Assembly (NCBI RefSeq): GCF_029379315.1
Contig: NZ_JAQYWQ010000009.1
Location: 48,694-112,693 of the forward strand
Source: Nostoc sp. S13
GTDB lineage: Bacteria > Cyanobacteriota > Cyanobacteriia > Cyanobacteriales > Nostocaceae
DNA length: 64,000 nucleotides
Direction of reading: 5' to 3'
Shown here: piece after piece, positions 63,501-64,000 of the stretch
Layout: the number at the start of each line of letters is the position of its first letter
Position numbering within the stretch: the first letter of the stretch is position 1
Program-made: the position numbers and the translations under genes
The notes under the pieces: generated by a model
Database searches by the model: none
What the model saw: only the letters and a program-made list of their open reading frames with translations
Told to the model about the DNA's origin: nothing

Positions 63501-63595
63501 TAAGGGACTTCAAACAAATAAATTACTACTACTTGTGGGCCGAAAAGCCGGCCCCATAAGTAGTATTTGAGTATTTTTTATTTGTCAGTCCCTAA
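63501..63595. mobile_element. 95-bp inverted-repeat element after the lipoprotein gene
   Basis: The ends TAAGGGACT and AGTCCCTAA are inverted repeats (one mismatch), extended inward by AAACAAATAA/TTATTTGT and ACTACTT/AAGTAGT, around the hairpin GGGCCGaaaaGCCGGCCCC. Flanking direct repeats GTGC (63497-63500 and 63596-63599). It can fold as one long hairpin and may also serve as terminator of the lipoprotein gene. Confidence 0.65.
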
Positions 63596-63679
63596 GTGCT
63601 GAGTACAGAAGCAATTTTTGTAGGCTGGGCATTATTTACCCTTCGCTCAAATTTTTATTTTTACGCGCTGTGATGCGTA

Positions 63680-63973
63680 AAGCCCCCGTACTTCAGTCGG
63701 GGGATATAAGCGAATGTGCCCAACGGCAAAGGCAGTTGCTTTCCGACGCAAGGCGACACGCCACTCCCCTCAACGAGGGGAACCCCCGCACAGGGGTAGC
63801 TTAGGAACGCAGTGCCTCACCAAATTTATCGAACAGAATAAAGGTGCCAGTCGTCAGAATACAGGAAAGGTATTCTGACGACTGGTGGATGAATAATCGG
63901 CGTTTTTACACCCCCACCAAATTGAAATTTGGTGGTCAACAAGAAAGTCGCGGGTCTGAATCCCCGACTGATA
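63680..63973 (+). ncRNA. Candidate structured RNA (hairpin chain; possible HEARO/omega-RNA-like)
   Basis: A succession of stems: TTTACGC/GCGTAAA (63651-63673, just upstream), CCCCCGTACTTCAGTCGGGGG (63683-63703), CCCCTC/GAGGGG near 63767, CCCC/GGGG near 63785, a perfect 16-bp stem (63847-63862 with 63870-63885, 7-base loop), a perfect 10-bp stem (63914-63923 with 63926-63935), and GTCGcGGG/CCCcGAC with loop TCTGAAT (63947-63968). The copy at 7677-7773 keeps the last stem with a compensating change (GTGG/CCAC instead of GTCG/CGAC). No gene lies in the element. The window ends 27 bp later, so an associated gene could lie beyond. Confidence 0.4.
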
Positions 63974-64000
63974 GCGTCACGCTTTCTCGTGTCCGCGTTC

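Noticed and set aside
63947..63968. tRNA T-arm (GGGTCTGAATCCC)
   Set aside because: Loop length and missing acceptor, D and anticodon arms rule out a tRNA; it fits the hairpin chain instead.

Overview
The window is chromosomal DNA of a filamentous, heterocyst-type cyanobacterium close to Nostoc. Evidence: frequent HIP1 octamers (GCGATCGC), heptanucleotide STRR tracts, Nostoc-type small dispersed repeats (SDRs), a complete hormogonium polysaccharide (hps) locus, IsiA-family chlorophyll proteins, GUN4, Ycf20 and DUF1997/DUF4079/DUF3598 proteins. No rRNA, tRNA or CRISPR array was recognised.

Layout. 1-5 kb: a caspase-STAND-WD40 protein, divergent from a small Trypco1-type protein (conflict/immunity-like pair). 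5-12 kb: scattered housekeeping and hypothetical genes (atypical SDR, DUF1997, DUF4079, an ankyrin protein, a GAF-PP2C phosphatase) and an IS4 transposase relic. 12-17 kb: ftsY, nusB and a DUF502 membrane protein whose tail was cut off by a 139-bp inverted-repeat element, plus TnpB relics. 17-31.5 kb: hps locus on the minus strand, reading hpsA (giant pilin-like), hpsB-D (pseudopilins), hpsE-G (glycosyltransferases), hpsH (pseudopilin), hpsI (glycosyltransferase), a strong terminator, hpsJ, hpsK. Together these encode the pilus-like secretion of the polysaccharide needed for gliding hormogonia. 31.7-32.4 kb: yefM antitoxin with its yoeB toxin destroyed by an insertion. 32.6-37 kb: iron-stress light-harvesting cluster: CP43-like protein, CP43-PsaL fusion, flavodoxin (isiB), an isiC-like hydrolase without its nucleophile, and a 5' stub of canonical isiA. 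37-46 kb: bacterial alpha-2-macroglobulin, divergent from penicillin-binding protein 1C. 47-54 kb: secreted sugar-dehydrogenase-like propeller with a beta/gamma-crystallin tail, a TnpB relic, a red-chlorophyll-catabolite-reductase-like gene, an NmrA-type reductase, a nitrilase-fold protein lacking catalytic residues and an aldehyde dehydrogenase. 54-56.3 kb: gene graveyard holding two decayed RelBE-type modules and relics of nifJ and aroA. 56-64 kb: DUF3598, a second-type HisRS, a PD-(D/E)XK-like protein, a TIR-coiled-coil-GUN4 protein, glycerate kinase, Ycf20, a lipoprotein, miniature inverted-repeat elements, and a chain of hairpins at the right edge that has a second partial copy at 7.7 kb.

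Strongest leads: the repeated structured-RNA-like element (possible HEARO/omega-RNA relative), the two STAND/TIR immune-like genes, the insertions that truncate DUF502 and yoeB, the loss of toxins beside retained antitoxins, and two apparent pseudoenzymes (isiC-like and nitrilase-like). Domain calls come from recognised motifs only; no database search was run.
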